From positions 1-5,267 of the forward strand of contig USGR01000088.1 in assembly GCA_900554165.1 (NCBI GenBank): a DNA stretch of 5,267 nucleotides. The letters run 5' to 3'. Shown here in pieces: positions 1 through 5,267 of this stretch (positions are counted from its first letter, which is position 1; the number at the start of each line of letters is the position of its first letter). The DNA comes from an uncultured Oscillospiraceae bacterium (GTDB lineage Bacteria; Bacillota_A; Clostridia; Oscillospirales; Acutalibacteraceae). Made by a program: the position numbers and the translations under genes. The notes beneath the pieces are model-generated. The model was given only the letters and a program-made list of their open reading frames with translations. It was not told the origin of the DNA and made no database searches.

Positions 1-1
1 G

Positions 2-421
2 ATAATAGACAAGGCGCTTAAACTGCTCGACTGGATGCTGGAGCTCGGCTGGGACAAAGAATATGGCGGTTTCTACTATTATGTAGACATAAAGGGACGT
101 CCCTGCGAGCAGTTAGAGTACGATATGAAGCTGTGGTGGGTGCATAACGAGGCGCTTATAGCTACGCTTATGGCTTATGGGCTTACAAAGGATGAGAAAT
201 ACTGGCAGTGGTTTGAGCGCATACATGAATATGCTTTCTCGCACTTCCATGACAAGGAATACGGCGAATGGTACGGATATCTGCACCGTGACGGTACTGT
301 ATCGCACACGCAGAAGGGTTCTATGTGGAAAGGACCATATCACCTGCCGCGTGCGCTTATGACATGTGAGAAGCTTCTGTCTATGTTAGAAAATGACGAG
401 CCGATTAAGCCGGTGCTTTAA
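2..421 (+). CDS. AGE-family epimerase (N-acylglucosamine 2-epimerase / renin-binding protein type), C-terminal part
   Basis: This is the 3' end of a gene that begins before the window; the frame is open from base 2 and stops with TAA at 419-421, giving 139 residues. Family members run to roughly 390-430 residues and form an (alpha/alpha)6 barrel, so about two thirds is missing. Members interconvert N-acetylglucosamine and N-acetylmannosamine, or epimerise related sugars at C2, in the cytoplasm. Visible motifs are WDKEYGGFYYY (fragment residues 17-27), KLWWVHNEAL (43-52), DKEYGEWYGYL (84-94) and WKGPYHLPRAL (109-119). From memory of the Anabaena enzyme, the Glu of the second block (E50) and the His and Arg of HLPR (H114, R117) correspond to active-site residues; the remaining catalytic His/Glu pair would lie upstream. 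The C-terminal blocks resemble mammalian renin-binding protein (QLE..MKLWW.H.EA, EYGEW.GYL, KG..H.PR) more than cellobiose 2-epimerases, so an acylhexosamine substrate is favoured but not proven. It probably shares a transcript with the next gene. Confidence 0.9.
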   Translation: MIDKALKLLDWMLELGWDKEYGGFYYYVDIKGRPCEQLEYDMKLWWVHNEALIATLMAYGLTKDEKYWQWFERIHEYAFSHFHDKEYGEWYGYLHRDGTVSHTQKGSMWKGPYHLPRALMTCEKLLSMLENDEPIKPVL

Positions 422-429
422 GCTGACGC

Positions 430-876
430 ATGAAGAAGCTTGAAATGTTTACCGACGGCGCCTGCTCCGGCAATCCCGGACCGGGTGGTTACGGCACGAT
501 TCTTCGCTATAACGGCTTTGAGAAAGAAATAAGCGGCGGCGAGGCGAATACAACCAATAACCGCATGGAGCTTATGGCGGTTATTGCGGGGCTTCAGGCG
601 CTGAAAGAACCGTGCAGCATTACGCTGTACACCGACTCAAAATATGTCGCCGACGGCATAGCCAAAGGCTGGGCGGCATCCTGGCGGGCGAGAGGATGGA
701 AAAAGGGGGACAAAAGCCCTGCGCTCAACCCTGATTTATGGGGCCAGCTGCTTGATTTGCTGGAGGAGCATGACGTCAAGATTATATGGGTAAAGGGTCA
801 CGCCGGCCATAAAGAGAACGAGCGGTGTGATGAAATGGCGGTAGCTCAGTCTAAGAAATATGCCGCGAATCAATGA
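430..876 (+). CDS. rnhA: Ribonuclease HI
   Basis: A complete 148-residue type 1 RNase H, close to the E. coli length of 155. The enzyme cuts the RNA strand of RNA-DNA hybrids, removing R-loops and lagging-strand primers; it is cytosolic and uses two metal ions. All four catalytic carboxylates are present: D9 in [15 protein letters not shown]47 in NNRMEL, D69 in YTDSKYV and D134 near ERCDEMA. The assisting His is H124 in VKGHAGH. The basic handle region, [13 protein letters not shown] (residues 85-97), is also present, so this is the E. coli-like form rather than a handle-less one. The ATG at 430 fits the family N-terminus exactly ([11 protein letters not shown]). It lies 8 bases after the epimerase stop, and I see no clear Shine-Dalgarno sequence before it, so translation may depend on coupling to the upstream gene. 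No domain is missing and there is no N-terminal hybrid-binding domain. Confidence 0.97.
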   Translation: MKKLEMFTDGACSGNPGPGGYGTILRYNGFEKEISGGEANTTNNRMELMAVIAGLQALKEPCSITLYTDSKYVADGIAKGWAASWRARGWKKGDKSPALNPDLWGQLLDLLEEHDVKIIWVKGHAGHKENERCDEMAVAQSKKYAANQ

Positions 877-906
877 GGTTAGGCGTCGTATAAAAAGATG
901 CTCTAC

Positions 907-935
907 TTGAAATTTAAGGTGCAGACATGTATTAT
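907..935 (+). promoter_or_regulatory. Candidate sigma-A promoter overlapping the rnhA-distal hairpin
   Basis: TTGAAA (907-912) and TATTAT (930-935) are separated by exactly 17 bases and each matches the vegetative consensus at 5 of 6 positions. The -10 box lies in the loop side of the hairpin at 916-953, and transcription would start near 942. The only plus-strand gene downstream is the thioesterase, about 290 bases away, so a long leader would result. AT-rich DNA gives such matches by chance, hence the low confidence. Confidence 0.35.
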
Positions 936-956
936 TATATATGTCTGCACCTTTGC
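916..956 (+). terminator. Long hairpin after rnhA, probable intrinsic terminator
   Basis: The arms at 916-928 and 941-953 pair perfectly over 13 bp (AAGGTGCAGACAT with its complement). Pairing can continue inward through one G-U and three A-U pairs (929-932 with 937-940), leaving a 4-base loop at 933-936. The stem lies 39 bases after the rnhA stop, which suits the end of the epimerase-rnhA transcript. The downstream tract is only moderately T-rich (CTTTGCTGTTT), so it is not a textbook terminator. The minus-strand exit has no T-run, so a plus-strand role is favoured. A promoter-like sequence overlaps it, so an operator is the alternative. Confidence 0.6.
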
Positions 957-1233
957 TGTTTGATATGGCTCTTAGATGTGCGGTAAACGGCATTAAGACT
1001 CTAAATATTATATTAAGAGCGTTTTACTGCACAATTTGCGGCGATGCCTTAATTATCTACCATTAACTATTTGCCGGATATGGCGTGCAGCGGCTTAAGC
1101 GACGGCTACCGCCTGATTTGCATTTAGGTGAATATAAATCTATAAGCGTAATGGCACGGCCAAAGCAGCTGATTAGAAGCTCTGCCGGCGCGGTGCCTGC
1201 GATACTGTTAAATCGGAAGGAATGATAAGGATA
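954..1233 (+). other. Intergenic or leader stretch before the thioesterase gene
   Basis: No reading frame here looks like a protein on either strand; the minus-strand frame crossing it is the antisense of the thioesterase start. It contains an imperfect inverted repeat: GTGCGGTAAA at 978-987 pairs with TTTACTGCAC at 1023-1032 over 10 bp including one G-U, with a smaller CTCTAA/TTAAGAG pairing inside (999-1004 with 1013-1019, one bulge). No known riboswitch signature was recognised. If transcription starts at the candidate promoter at 907-935, this is a leader of about 290 bases; if it starts from the candidate at 1118-1146, only the last 80 or so bases are leader. Confidence 0.5.
1118..1146 (+). 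promoter_or_regulatory. Weak candidate promoter for the thioesterase gene
   Basis: TTGCAT (1118-1123) and TATAAG (1141-1146) are 17 bases apart. The -10 box matches consensus at 5 of 6 positions but the -35 box at only 3 of 6. Transcription would begin near 1153, about 80 bases before the proposed start codon. This is a plausible but weak alternative to the candidate at 907-935. Confidence 0.25.
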
Positions 1234-1647
1234 ATGGATAATGCTAAAATTGATGCAATAAAAGAATTTTTTACAAAAGACAGGTTTGCAACAGATATGG
1301 GTGCTCAAATAGATTGGGTGAAGGACGGCTGCGCCGAGTGCAGCCTGATGATAACGGATGGTCACAAAAATGCCGGTGGCGCCGTTCAGGGCGGAGCTAT
1401 TTTTACCCTTGCAGATTTTGCATTTGCAGTAGCGGCCAATTCTCTCGGCAAAATGACGGTGTCTGTAAATAACAGCATTTCGTTTATAAGCGCATCTAAG
1501 GGCAAAAAGCTTATTGCAAAAGCGACACGGCTTTCGAACAGCAAACGTCTGTGCTTTTATAATGTAAGCGTCACCGACGATACAGGCGCTTTAATCGCTG
1601 ATATGTCGGTCACAGGATATATAAAAGATATTGATATGCCATTTTAG
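1234..1647 (+). CDS. PaaI-family hotdog-fold thioesterase
   Basis: A 137-residue single-domain protein of typical length for the PaaI/YdiI-like acyl-CoA thioesterase family, which hydrolyses thioesters of CoA and is usually a cytosolic tetramer. The diagnostic stretch is residues 46-69, with core GGAIFTLADFAFAVAAN: the hotdog helix and the catalytic Asp (D61, equivalent to the PaaI aspartate) are present. The His usually found before the GG pair (HGG) is Gln here (Q52). The later strands, VNNSISFISAS and TGALIADMSVTGYI, also fit the fold. ATG 1234 is preferred: GGAAGGA at 1215-1221 is 12 bases before it, whereas that same sequence directly abuts the alternative ATG at 1222 (four extra residues, MIRI) and could not serve it. 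The true substrate cannot be told from sequence; it may be an aromatic or other acyl-CoA. It appears to be a single-gene unit and is convergent with secA. Confidence 0.9.
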   Translation: MDNAKIDAIKEFFTKDRFATDMGAQIDWVKDGCAECSLMITDGHKNAGGAVQGGAIFTLADFAFAVAANSLGKMTVSVNNSISFISASKGKKLIAKATRLSNSKRLCFYNVSVTDDTGALIADMSVTGYIKDIDMPF

Positions 1648-1678
1648 CGCAGCGCCATTGTAAATCGATTGCTGCGCT
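1646..1678 (+). terminator. Hairpin overlapping the thioesterase stop codon, doubtful terminator
   Basis: AGCGCAGC (1646-1653) and GCTGCGCT (1671-1678) form a perfect 8-bp GC-rich stem with a 17-base loop, and the left arm overlaps the TAG stop. Neither strand has a T-run after the stem, so it is not a canonical intrinsic terminator. It might act as an RNA 3'-end stabiliser or as part of the structured region that follows. Confidence 0.3.
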
Positions 1679-1950
1679 GATTATAAATTAAAAGCGTGTT
1701 TCCCATTCGCAAAATAACAGCTAAATTCAACTGGCACCTTGATGCGCACAAAGCGTACAAGCCCATAAATACTCGCTGGAAATTAGCCCTTGCATAAGAG
1801 AAGATGTCATCATGCGTCAACCGGCAACTAACAGGGTAGAAGCATATATTGACAACGTCTGACATCTGATTTTGCAAAGTCATTGCTTGCACTTCTTGTA
1901 TTTTTGAAGTGTAAGCAGCGATGTTATATAACGGAGCATAAGCATAATAA
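1648..1950. other. Convergent intergenic region with several hairpins, no gene
   Basis: About 300 bases lie between the thioesterase stop and the secA terminator. The longest frame, 82 codons on the minus strand (GTG at 1892 to 1644), has no ribosome binding site, resembles no family I know and would overlap the thioesterase stop. What is visible is repeated inverted symmetry: 1720-1728 with 1779-1787 (8 of 9 pairs) around an inner hairpin at 1738-1761; AGATGTCA at 1802-1809 with TGACATCT at 1860-1867, plus inner GTCAA/TTGAC; and 1884-1895 with 1906-1917 (12 pairs, one G-U). A structured RNA, a small non-autonomous repeat or ordinary spacer are all possible. Confidence 0.4.
1884..1917. repeat. 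Inverted repeat able to form a 12-bp hairpin
   Basis: The arm at 1884-1895 (TGCTTGCACTTC) pairs with 1906-1917 (GAAGTGTAAGCA) over 12 positions, including one G-U, around a 10-base T-rich loop at 1896-1905. No T-run follows on either strand, so it is not a standard terminator. It sits about 35 bases from the secA terminator stem. Confidence 0.5.
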
Positions 1951-1976
1951 AAAGGCCGCCAGTTTTTGGCGGCCTT
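1945..1976 (-). terminator. Strong intrinsic terminator of secA
   Basis: A perfect 9-bp GC-rich stem, AAGGCCGCC (1952-1960) with GGCGGCCTT (1968-1976), has a 7-base loop. Read on the minus strand it is followed at once by TTTTTATTAT (1953 down to 1944). It begins 34 bases after the secA stop codon. On the plus strand the stem is followed by A-residues, so it would not work well for the thioesterase transcript coming the other way. Confidence 0.9.
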
Positions 1977-1994
1977 AAAAAATTATAATTTTTT
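1977..1994. repeat. Perfect 18-bp AT-only palindrome
   Basis: AAAAAATTATAATTTTTT is its own reverse complement, centred between 1985 and 1986. It lies between the secA stop codon and the secA terminator stem, so the secA mRNA carries it just before the terminator hairpin. A-tracts flanking terminators are common, so it may simply be part of the terminator context. Confidence 0.6.
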
Positions 1995-2010
1995 CAGTAA
2001 AAAGATGAAA

Positions 2011-4770
2011 TTAGTCTTCAGCATCATCTTTAAATTTATCCTTGCCGCAGCAGCGCTTATACTTCTTGCCGGAGCCGCACGGACAAGGGCTGTTTTTACC
2101 GACAATGCCTTTCCTAACAGTCTTGGAATGCCCAGCGTCGGAATCGTCGCCGCCGCTCTCGCCGGTTACTTTAGCAACCTGCTCGCGCTTGACTTCCTCC
2201 TGACGGCGGACCTGTACGGTGAATATCATCTTTGTGGTATCTTCCCTTATGGACTCCGTCATCTCGTTAAACATGTCGTAGCCCTCGTTGCGGTATTCGA
2301 CAACCGGGTCGTGCTGACCATATGCACGTAGATGTATGCCTCTTCTCAGCTCATCCATGGCGTCGATGTGGTCCATCCAGTGACTGTCGACGCAGCGCAG
2401 CAGAACAACGCGCTCAATCTCGCGCATAAGCTCGCTGCTAAAGGCGGCCTCTCTCTCGGCGTATATTTCATGCGCACGCTCGGTAAGCTCACTTATAATA
2501 TCGTCTTTGGTGATGTTATTGAGCTCAGACGATGTGTATTTAAAGTCCTCTGGCTTTGTTATCCAGCCAAGGAAGTAATCGCGCAGGCTGGCAAAGTTCC
2601 AATCCTCAACAGTGTCGCCGGAGAGGAAATTGTCACACTTGTCCTTAATGGTTTCATCAACCATGTTCATTATAGAATCATGCAGATTTTCGCCGTTGAG
2701 CACCTTGTCGCGCTGCGAGTATATAAGCTCGCGCTGCTTGTTCATTACGTCGTCGAAGTCAAGCACACTCTTTCTGGCGGCGAAGTTGCGGGACTCGACC
2801 TTGCGCTGAGCGCTTTCTATTGTGTTTGAAAGCATTTTTGCCTCAAGCGGAGTATCCTCGTCAACCTTAAGGGCTTCCATCATCTTATACATGCGCTCGC
2901 CGCCAAACAGACGCATCAAGTCGTCCTCCGCCGATATATAGAAACGGCTTTCACCCGGGTCACCCTGACGGCCGGCGCGTCCGCGCAGCTGATTGTCTAT
3001 ACGGCGGGAGTCGTGACGCTCGGTACCTATTATAAAGAGTCCGCCGGCTGCCTTGACTTCCTCAGCCTCTCCCTTAATCTCTTCCTTATATTTTTGTTCA
3101 AGCTCGGCAAAAAGCCTGCGAGCCTCTATTATTTCCTCATTATCGGTATCCCCGAAAGCAGTGGCTTCAGTAATAAGCTCTTCCGGAATTTGCCGGCGGC
3201 GCATTTCGTTTAGCGCCATATATTCGGGGTTGCCGCCCAAGACAATGTCAGTACCGCGTCCCGCCATGTTTGTGGCTATGGTTACGGCGCCTTTCTTGCC
3301 GGCCTGCGCTACTATCTGCGCTTCCTTTTCATGGAATTTCGCATTCAGAACCTCGTGCTTAATACCGCGGCGCTTAAGCAAACCGCTTAAATACTCCGAC
3401 TTCTCTATCGATATCGTGCCGACCAGCACCGGCTGACCTTTCTTGTGGCACTCCTCAACCTGATTTATAACGGCGTTGAACTTGCCTTTCTCTGTCTTAT
3501 ATATAGCGTCGTGATGGTCAATGCGTATCATCGGCTTGTTTGTGGGAATTTCCACAACGTCGAGCTTATATATCTCCTGGAACTCCGATGCTTCCGTCAT
3601 CGCCGTACCCGTCATACCTGACAGCTTTGTGTACATACGGAAGTAATTCTGGAAAGTTATTGTCGCAAGCGTTTTAGACTCGTTTTCAATCTTAACGCCT
3701 TCTTTAGCTTCAATAGCCTGATGCAGGCCCTCGTTATAACGGCGGCCGAGCATAAGACGTCCGGTAAATTCATCAACGATTATTACTTCGTTGTCCTTCA
3801 CGACATAATCAACGTCGCGCTGCATTATACCGTGAGCGCGTATGGCCTGATTTATGTGGTGCGCTATTGTAATGTTGTCAGGGTCATTAAGATTTTCTAT
3901 ATTAAAGTAAGCTTCAGCCTTTTTAACGCCAGACGGGGTAAGAGTACAGGATTTAGCCTTTTCATCGACAATATAGTCGCCGTCGTAGAGCTCGTCGTTG
4001 TCCTGCTTGTCATCCAGCTCTGCGACCTTAACCATTTTAAGAGAGCGGGCAAATTTGTCCGCCTTATAATAAAGGTCGTTGGACTTTTCGCCCTGGCCGG
4101 AAATTATAAGCGGAGTACGCGCCTCGTCTATAAGTATCGAGTCGACCTCGTCGACAATAGCGTAGTTGTGGCCGCGCTGAACCTTGTTTTCCTTATAAAG
4201 CACCATGTTGTCGCGCAGATAGTCAAATCCCAGCTCGTTGTTTGTACCGTATGTAATATCGGCGGCATAGGCCTTGCGGCGCTCCTCATTGCTAAGCCCG
4301 TGAACAATAAGTCCAACGCTCAGCCCCAAAAAGCGGTATACCTTTCCCATCCACTCAGAGTCGCGGCGGGCAAGATAGTCGTTGACGGTAACTATATGCA
4401 CGCCCTTGCCGGACAACGCGTTAAGATATGCGGGAAGCGTCTCGGTAAGAGTTTTACCTTCACCAGTTTTCATTTCCGCAATACGGCCCTGATGCAGTAT
4501 AATTCCGCCCAGCAGCTGTACAGGGAAAGGACGCATATTCAGTACCCTGTAGCAGGCCTCGCTGCAGACAGCGAAAGCTTCCGGCAATATGCTGTCAAGC
4601 GAACGACCGTTTTGTATGTCATCCTTAAAGCTCGCCGTCATCTCGCGCAGCTCGTCGTCCGTCATTTCCTTAAACTTGTCCTCAAGCTTAAGAATTTCAT
4701 CTCGTAGGGGTATTATCCTTTTAAGCTCGCGCTTGCTGTAATCCCCAAAAATCGCTTTTATAAGCCCCAC
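2011..4770 (-). CDS. secA: Preprotein translocase ATPase SecA
   Basis: A complete 919-residue SecA, the cytosolic and membrane-bound motor that drives unfolded preproteins through SecYEG using ATP. In order: Walker A MKTGEGKT (residues 100-107, K106); preprotein-binding region after about residue 220; Walker [16 protein letters not shown] (206-220); NBD2 with GMTGTAMTE (385-393), [11 protein letters not shown] (503-513) and [11 protein letters not shown] (594-604); helical scaffold/IRA1 [16 protein letters not shown] (790-805); and a variable linker leading to the SEC-C zinc motif [13 protein letters not shown] (C896, C898, C907, C908), which binds SecB or ribosomes in characterised SecAs. 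About 60 charged residues are inserted in NBD2 (514-575) relative to B. subtilis SecA, a pattern I recall from clostridia. The start is chosen as GTG 4770, giving the family N-terminus MGLIKAIFG, with an ideal ribosome binding site. A GTG at 4785 (five more residues) would lie inside a hairpin and overlap that site. It appears monocistronic, with its own promoter and terminator. Confidence 0.98.
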   Translation of the reverse strand: MGLIKAIFGDYSKRELKRIIPLRDEILKLEDKFKEMTDDELREMTASFKDDIQNGRSLDSILPEAFAVCSEACYRVLNMRPFPVQLLGGIILHQGRIAEMKTGEGKTLTETLPAYLNALSGKGVHIVTVNDYLARRDSEWMGKVYRFLGLSVGLIVHGLSNEERRKAYAADITYGTNNELGFDYLRDNMVLYKENKVQRGHNYAIVDEVDSILIDEARTPLIISGQGEKSNDLYYKADKFARSLKMVKVAELDDKQDNDELYDGDYIVDEKAKSCTLTPSGVKKAEAYFNIENLNDPDNITIAHHINQAIRAHGIMQRDVDYVVKDNEVIIVDEFTGRLMLGRRYNEGLHQAIEAKEGVKIENESKTLATITFQNYFRMYTKLSGMTGTAMTEASEFQEIYKLDVVEIPTNKPMIRIDHHDAIYKTEKGKFNAVINQVEECHKKGQPVLVGTISIEKSEYLSGLLKRRGIKHEVLNAKFHEKEAQIVAQAGKKGAVTIATNMAGRGTDIVLGGNPEYMALNEMRRRQIPEELITEATAFGDTDNEEIIEARRLFAELEQKYKEEIKGEAEEVKAAGGLFIIGTERHDSRRIDNQLRGRAGRQGDPGESRFYISAEDDLMRLFGGERMYKMMEALKVDEDTPLEAKMLSNTIESAQRKVESRNFAARKSVLDFDDVMNKQRELIYSQRDKVLNGENLHDSIMNMVDETIKDKCDNFLSGDTVEDWNFASLRDYFLGWITKPEDFKYTSSELNNITKDDIISELTERAHEIYAEREAAFSSELMREIERVVLLRCVDSHWMDHIDAMDELRRGIHLRAYGQHDPVVEYRNEGYDMFNEMTESIREDTTKMIFTVQVRRQEEVKREQVAKVTGESGGDDSDAGHSKTVRKGIVGKNSPCPCGSGKKYKRCCGKDKFKDDAED

Positions 4771-4774
4771 AAAA

Positions 4775-4783
4775 TCACCTCTC
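4775..4783 (-). promoter_or_regulatory. Ribosome binding site that fixes the secA start
   Basis: On the minus strand GAGAGGTGA is followed by TTTT and then GTG at 4770. It agrees with the extended Bacillus-type consensus GGAGGTGA at 7 of 8 positions, and the GAGG core ends 7 bases before the GTG, near the optimum. The alternative GTG at 4785 overlaps the upstream edge of this element, so it cannot use it. Confidence 0.85.
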
Positions 4784-4797
4784 ACCGGCAGGCCGGT
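4784..4797 (-). promoter_or_regulatory. Small GC hairpin abutting the secA ribosome binding site
   Basis: ACCGG and CCGGT (4797-4793 and 4788-4784 on the minus strand) form a 5-bp stem with a 4-base loop. It ends on the base directly before the Shine-Dalgarno element. It does not cover that element, so it may hold the site single-stranded, or act as a protein or RNA target. It is the only GC-rich structure in an otherwise AT-rich leader. Confidence 0.5.
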
Positions 4798-4872
4798 TTA
4801 TTATATTTTATCTATGCGTTTGTGCATAAGTAGTTTATTTAATCAACATTACCTAAACATAAACTAAATCTT

Positions 4873-4900
4873 ATTATACCATAAGATTCGCTAATTTAAA
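4873..4900 (-). promoter_or_regulatory. Extended -10 promoter of secA
   Basis: Reading the minus strand, TGGTATAAT (4881-4873) is a perfect extended -10 element (TGn then TATAAT). A TTTAAA hexamer at 4900-4895 lies 16 bases upstream and matches the -35 consensus at 4 of 6 positions. Transcription would begin near 4866, giving a leader of about 95 bases with no convincing leader peptide (the longest ATG frame is 8 codons). The position and strand fit secA as a separate transcription unit. Confidence 0.6.
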
Positions 4901-5267
4901 GTATATTTTGTTAATAATTATACTTATGAGCTTACTCAATTATTTTTTATAAAAACCCTCTGATTCGGTTTGCCCAGCGACGGCTATGTGTTTTGTTTAT
5001 ATCAAATCTTATCAGCAGTTAATTTTATTTGCGGTAAAGTAACGCCGTCTATTTTTTTGCAATTATGCTTATATACAGCAAAATTTATTTTACCTGTATC
5101 ATATGCCTAATCGCCGGTAAATGGACAATAGTTGTTTTAATACATTTTTTGCCAGCAGCCCGCTTCGCCAAATTTGTTAAAATAAAGAATTTTACCGACA
5201 CCAGCGCAGCAGATGTCATGCTTATGCTGACTAAACAGCAGGAGTTTACCTTTATAAAAAGGTAAAC
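4901..5267. other. AT-rich region upstream of secA, no supportable gene
   Basis: Two frames are open in opposite directions. The plus-strand one (ATG 5065 to TAA 5265, 66 codons) has no ribosome binding site. The minus-strand one (open from the window end to a stop at 5085-5087, 60 codons) could be the tail of a gene lying further right. Neither resembles a family I recognise, and base composition is like the surrounding spacer. A weak minus-strand terminator-like stem, AAACC with GGTTT (4953-4957 with 4967-4971) followed by T5, could end a gene coming from the right. The region ends in a perfect inverted repeat at 5244-5267. Confidence 0.45.
5244..5267. repeat. Perfect 10-bp inverted repeat at the window end
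   Basis: GTTTACCTTT (5244-5253) and AAAGGTAAAC (5258-5267) are exact reverse complements separated by ATAA. The right arm ends on the last base of the window and may extend further. The minus strand has no T-run after the stem. Whether the plus strand does cannot be seen, so it could be a terminator for the plus strand, a repeat end or a site where an assembly stopped. Confidence 0.65.

Noticed and set aside
736..993. Minus-strand frames across rnhA and its downstream hairpin
   Set aside because: They are antisense to the four-carboxylate RNase HI sequence and show no independent support.
1063..1365. A 100-codon minus-strand frame
   Set aside because: Its N-terminal half is antisense to the start of the thioesterase and the rest is spacer; there is no domain or ribosome binding site.
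1644..1892. An 82-codon minus-strand frame starting at GTG 1892
   Set aside because: It has no Shine-Dalgarno sequence, no recognisable family and a Cys/Arg-rich shadow-like composition. It also overlaps the thioesterase stop and sits downstream of the secA terminator.
1966..3436. Several plus-strand frames (1966-2331, 2332-2829, 2612-2809, 3013-3213, 3053-3436)
   Set aside because: All lie inside secA or cross its end on the opposite strand; their composition mirrors the conserved minus-strand protein.
3721..4707. A 328-codon plus-strand frame opposite secA
   Set aside because: It is entirely antisense to the conserved first half of SecA. Its length is explained by the codon pattern of secA, and the translation shows no known domain or initiation signal.
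4776..4866. A SecM-like arrest peptide in the secA leader
   Set aside because: The leader holds only frames of 3, 4 and 8 codons (the longest reads MHKRIDKI), without ribosome binding sites or an arrest motif.
1..5267. CRISPR arrays, tRNA or rRNA genes, transposases, toxin-antitoxin pairs, phage genes
   Set aside because: I read both strands and saw no spaced direct repeats, cloverleaf, transposase motif or other mobile-element hallmark in this window.

Overview
The window looks like a piece of a Gram-positive, clostridial-type chromosome (Bacillota, Clostridia; perhaps an Oscillospiraceae/Ruminococcaceae-like gut anaerobe). I infer this from three things. SecA has a clostridial-style N-terminus, a long NBD2 insertion and a C-terminal SEC-C zinc motif. 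The secA ribosome binding site is strong and Bacillus-like. Coding regions have mixed base composition, while the intergenic regions are AT-rich. No search was run, so the taxonomy is only a judgement from sequence style.

Layout from left to right. (1) Positions 2-421, plus strand: the C-terminal third of an N-acylglucosamine 2-epimerase (AGE/renin-binding-protein family) gene that starts outside the window. (2) Positions 430-876, plus strand: a complete ribonuclease HI gene (rnhA), only 8 bases after the epimerase stop and so probably co-transcribed with it. A long hairpin at 916-953 follows. (3) Positions 954-1233: a leader or intergenic stretch with imperfect inverted repeats. (4) Positions 1234-1647, plus strand: a small hotdog-fold thioesterase of the PaaI type. 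(5) Positions 1648-1950: no convincing gene, but four consecutive hairpin-capable segments. (6) Positions 1952-1976: a strong terminator that serves the minus strand. (7) Positions 2011-4770, minus strand: a complete secA, the ATPase motor of the Sec protein-export pathway. Its most likely start is a GTG at 4770, with an excellent Shine-Dalgarno sequence, a small hairpin directly before that site and an extended -10 promoter at 4873-4900. (8) Positions 4901-5267: AT-rich DNA with no supportable gene, ending in a perfect 10-bp inverted repeat on the last base.

The genes do not form one pathway. The left pair combines amino-sugar metabolism with removal of RNA from RNA-DNA hybrids, the thioesterase stands alone, and secA is a housekeeping monocistronic unit that converges on the thioesterase gene. 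I found no defence system, mobile element, CRISPR array, tRNA or rRNA. The parts most worth a second look are non-coding: the structured convergent intergenic region, the overlap of a promoter-like sequence with the hairpin after rnhA, and the hairpin abutting the secA ribosome binding site.
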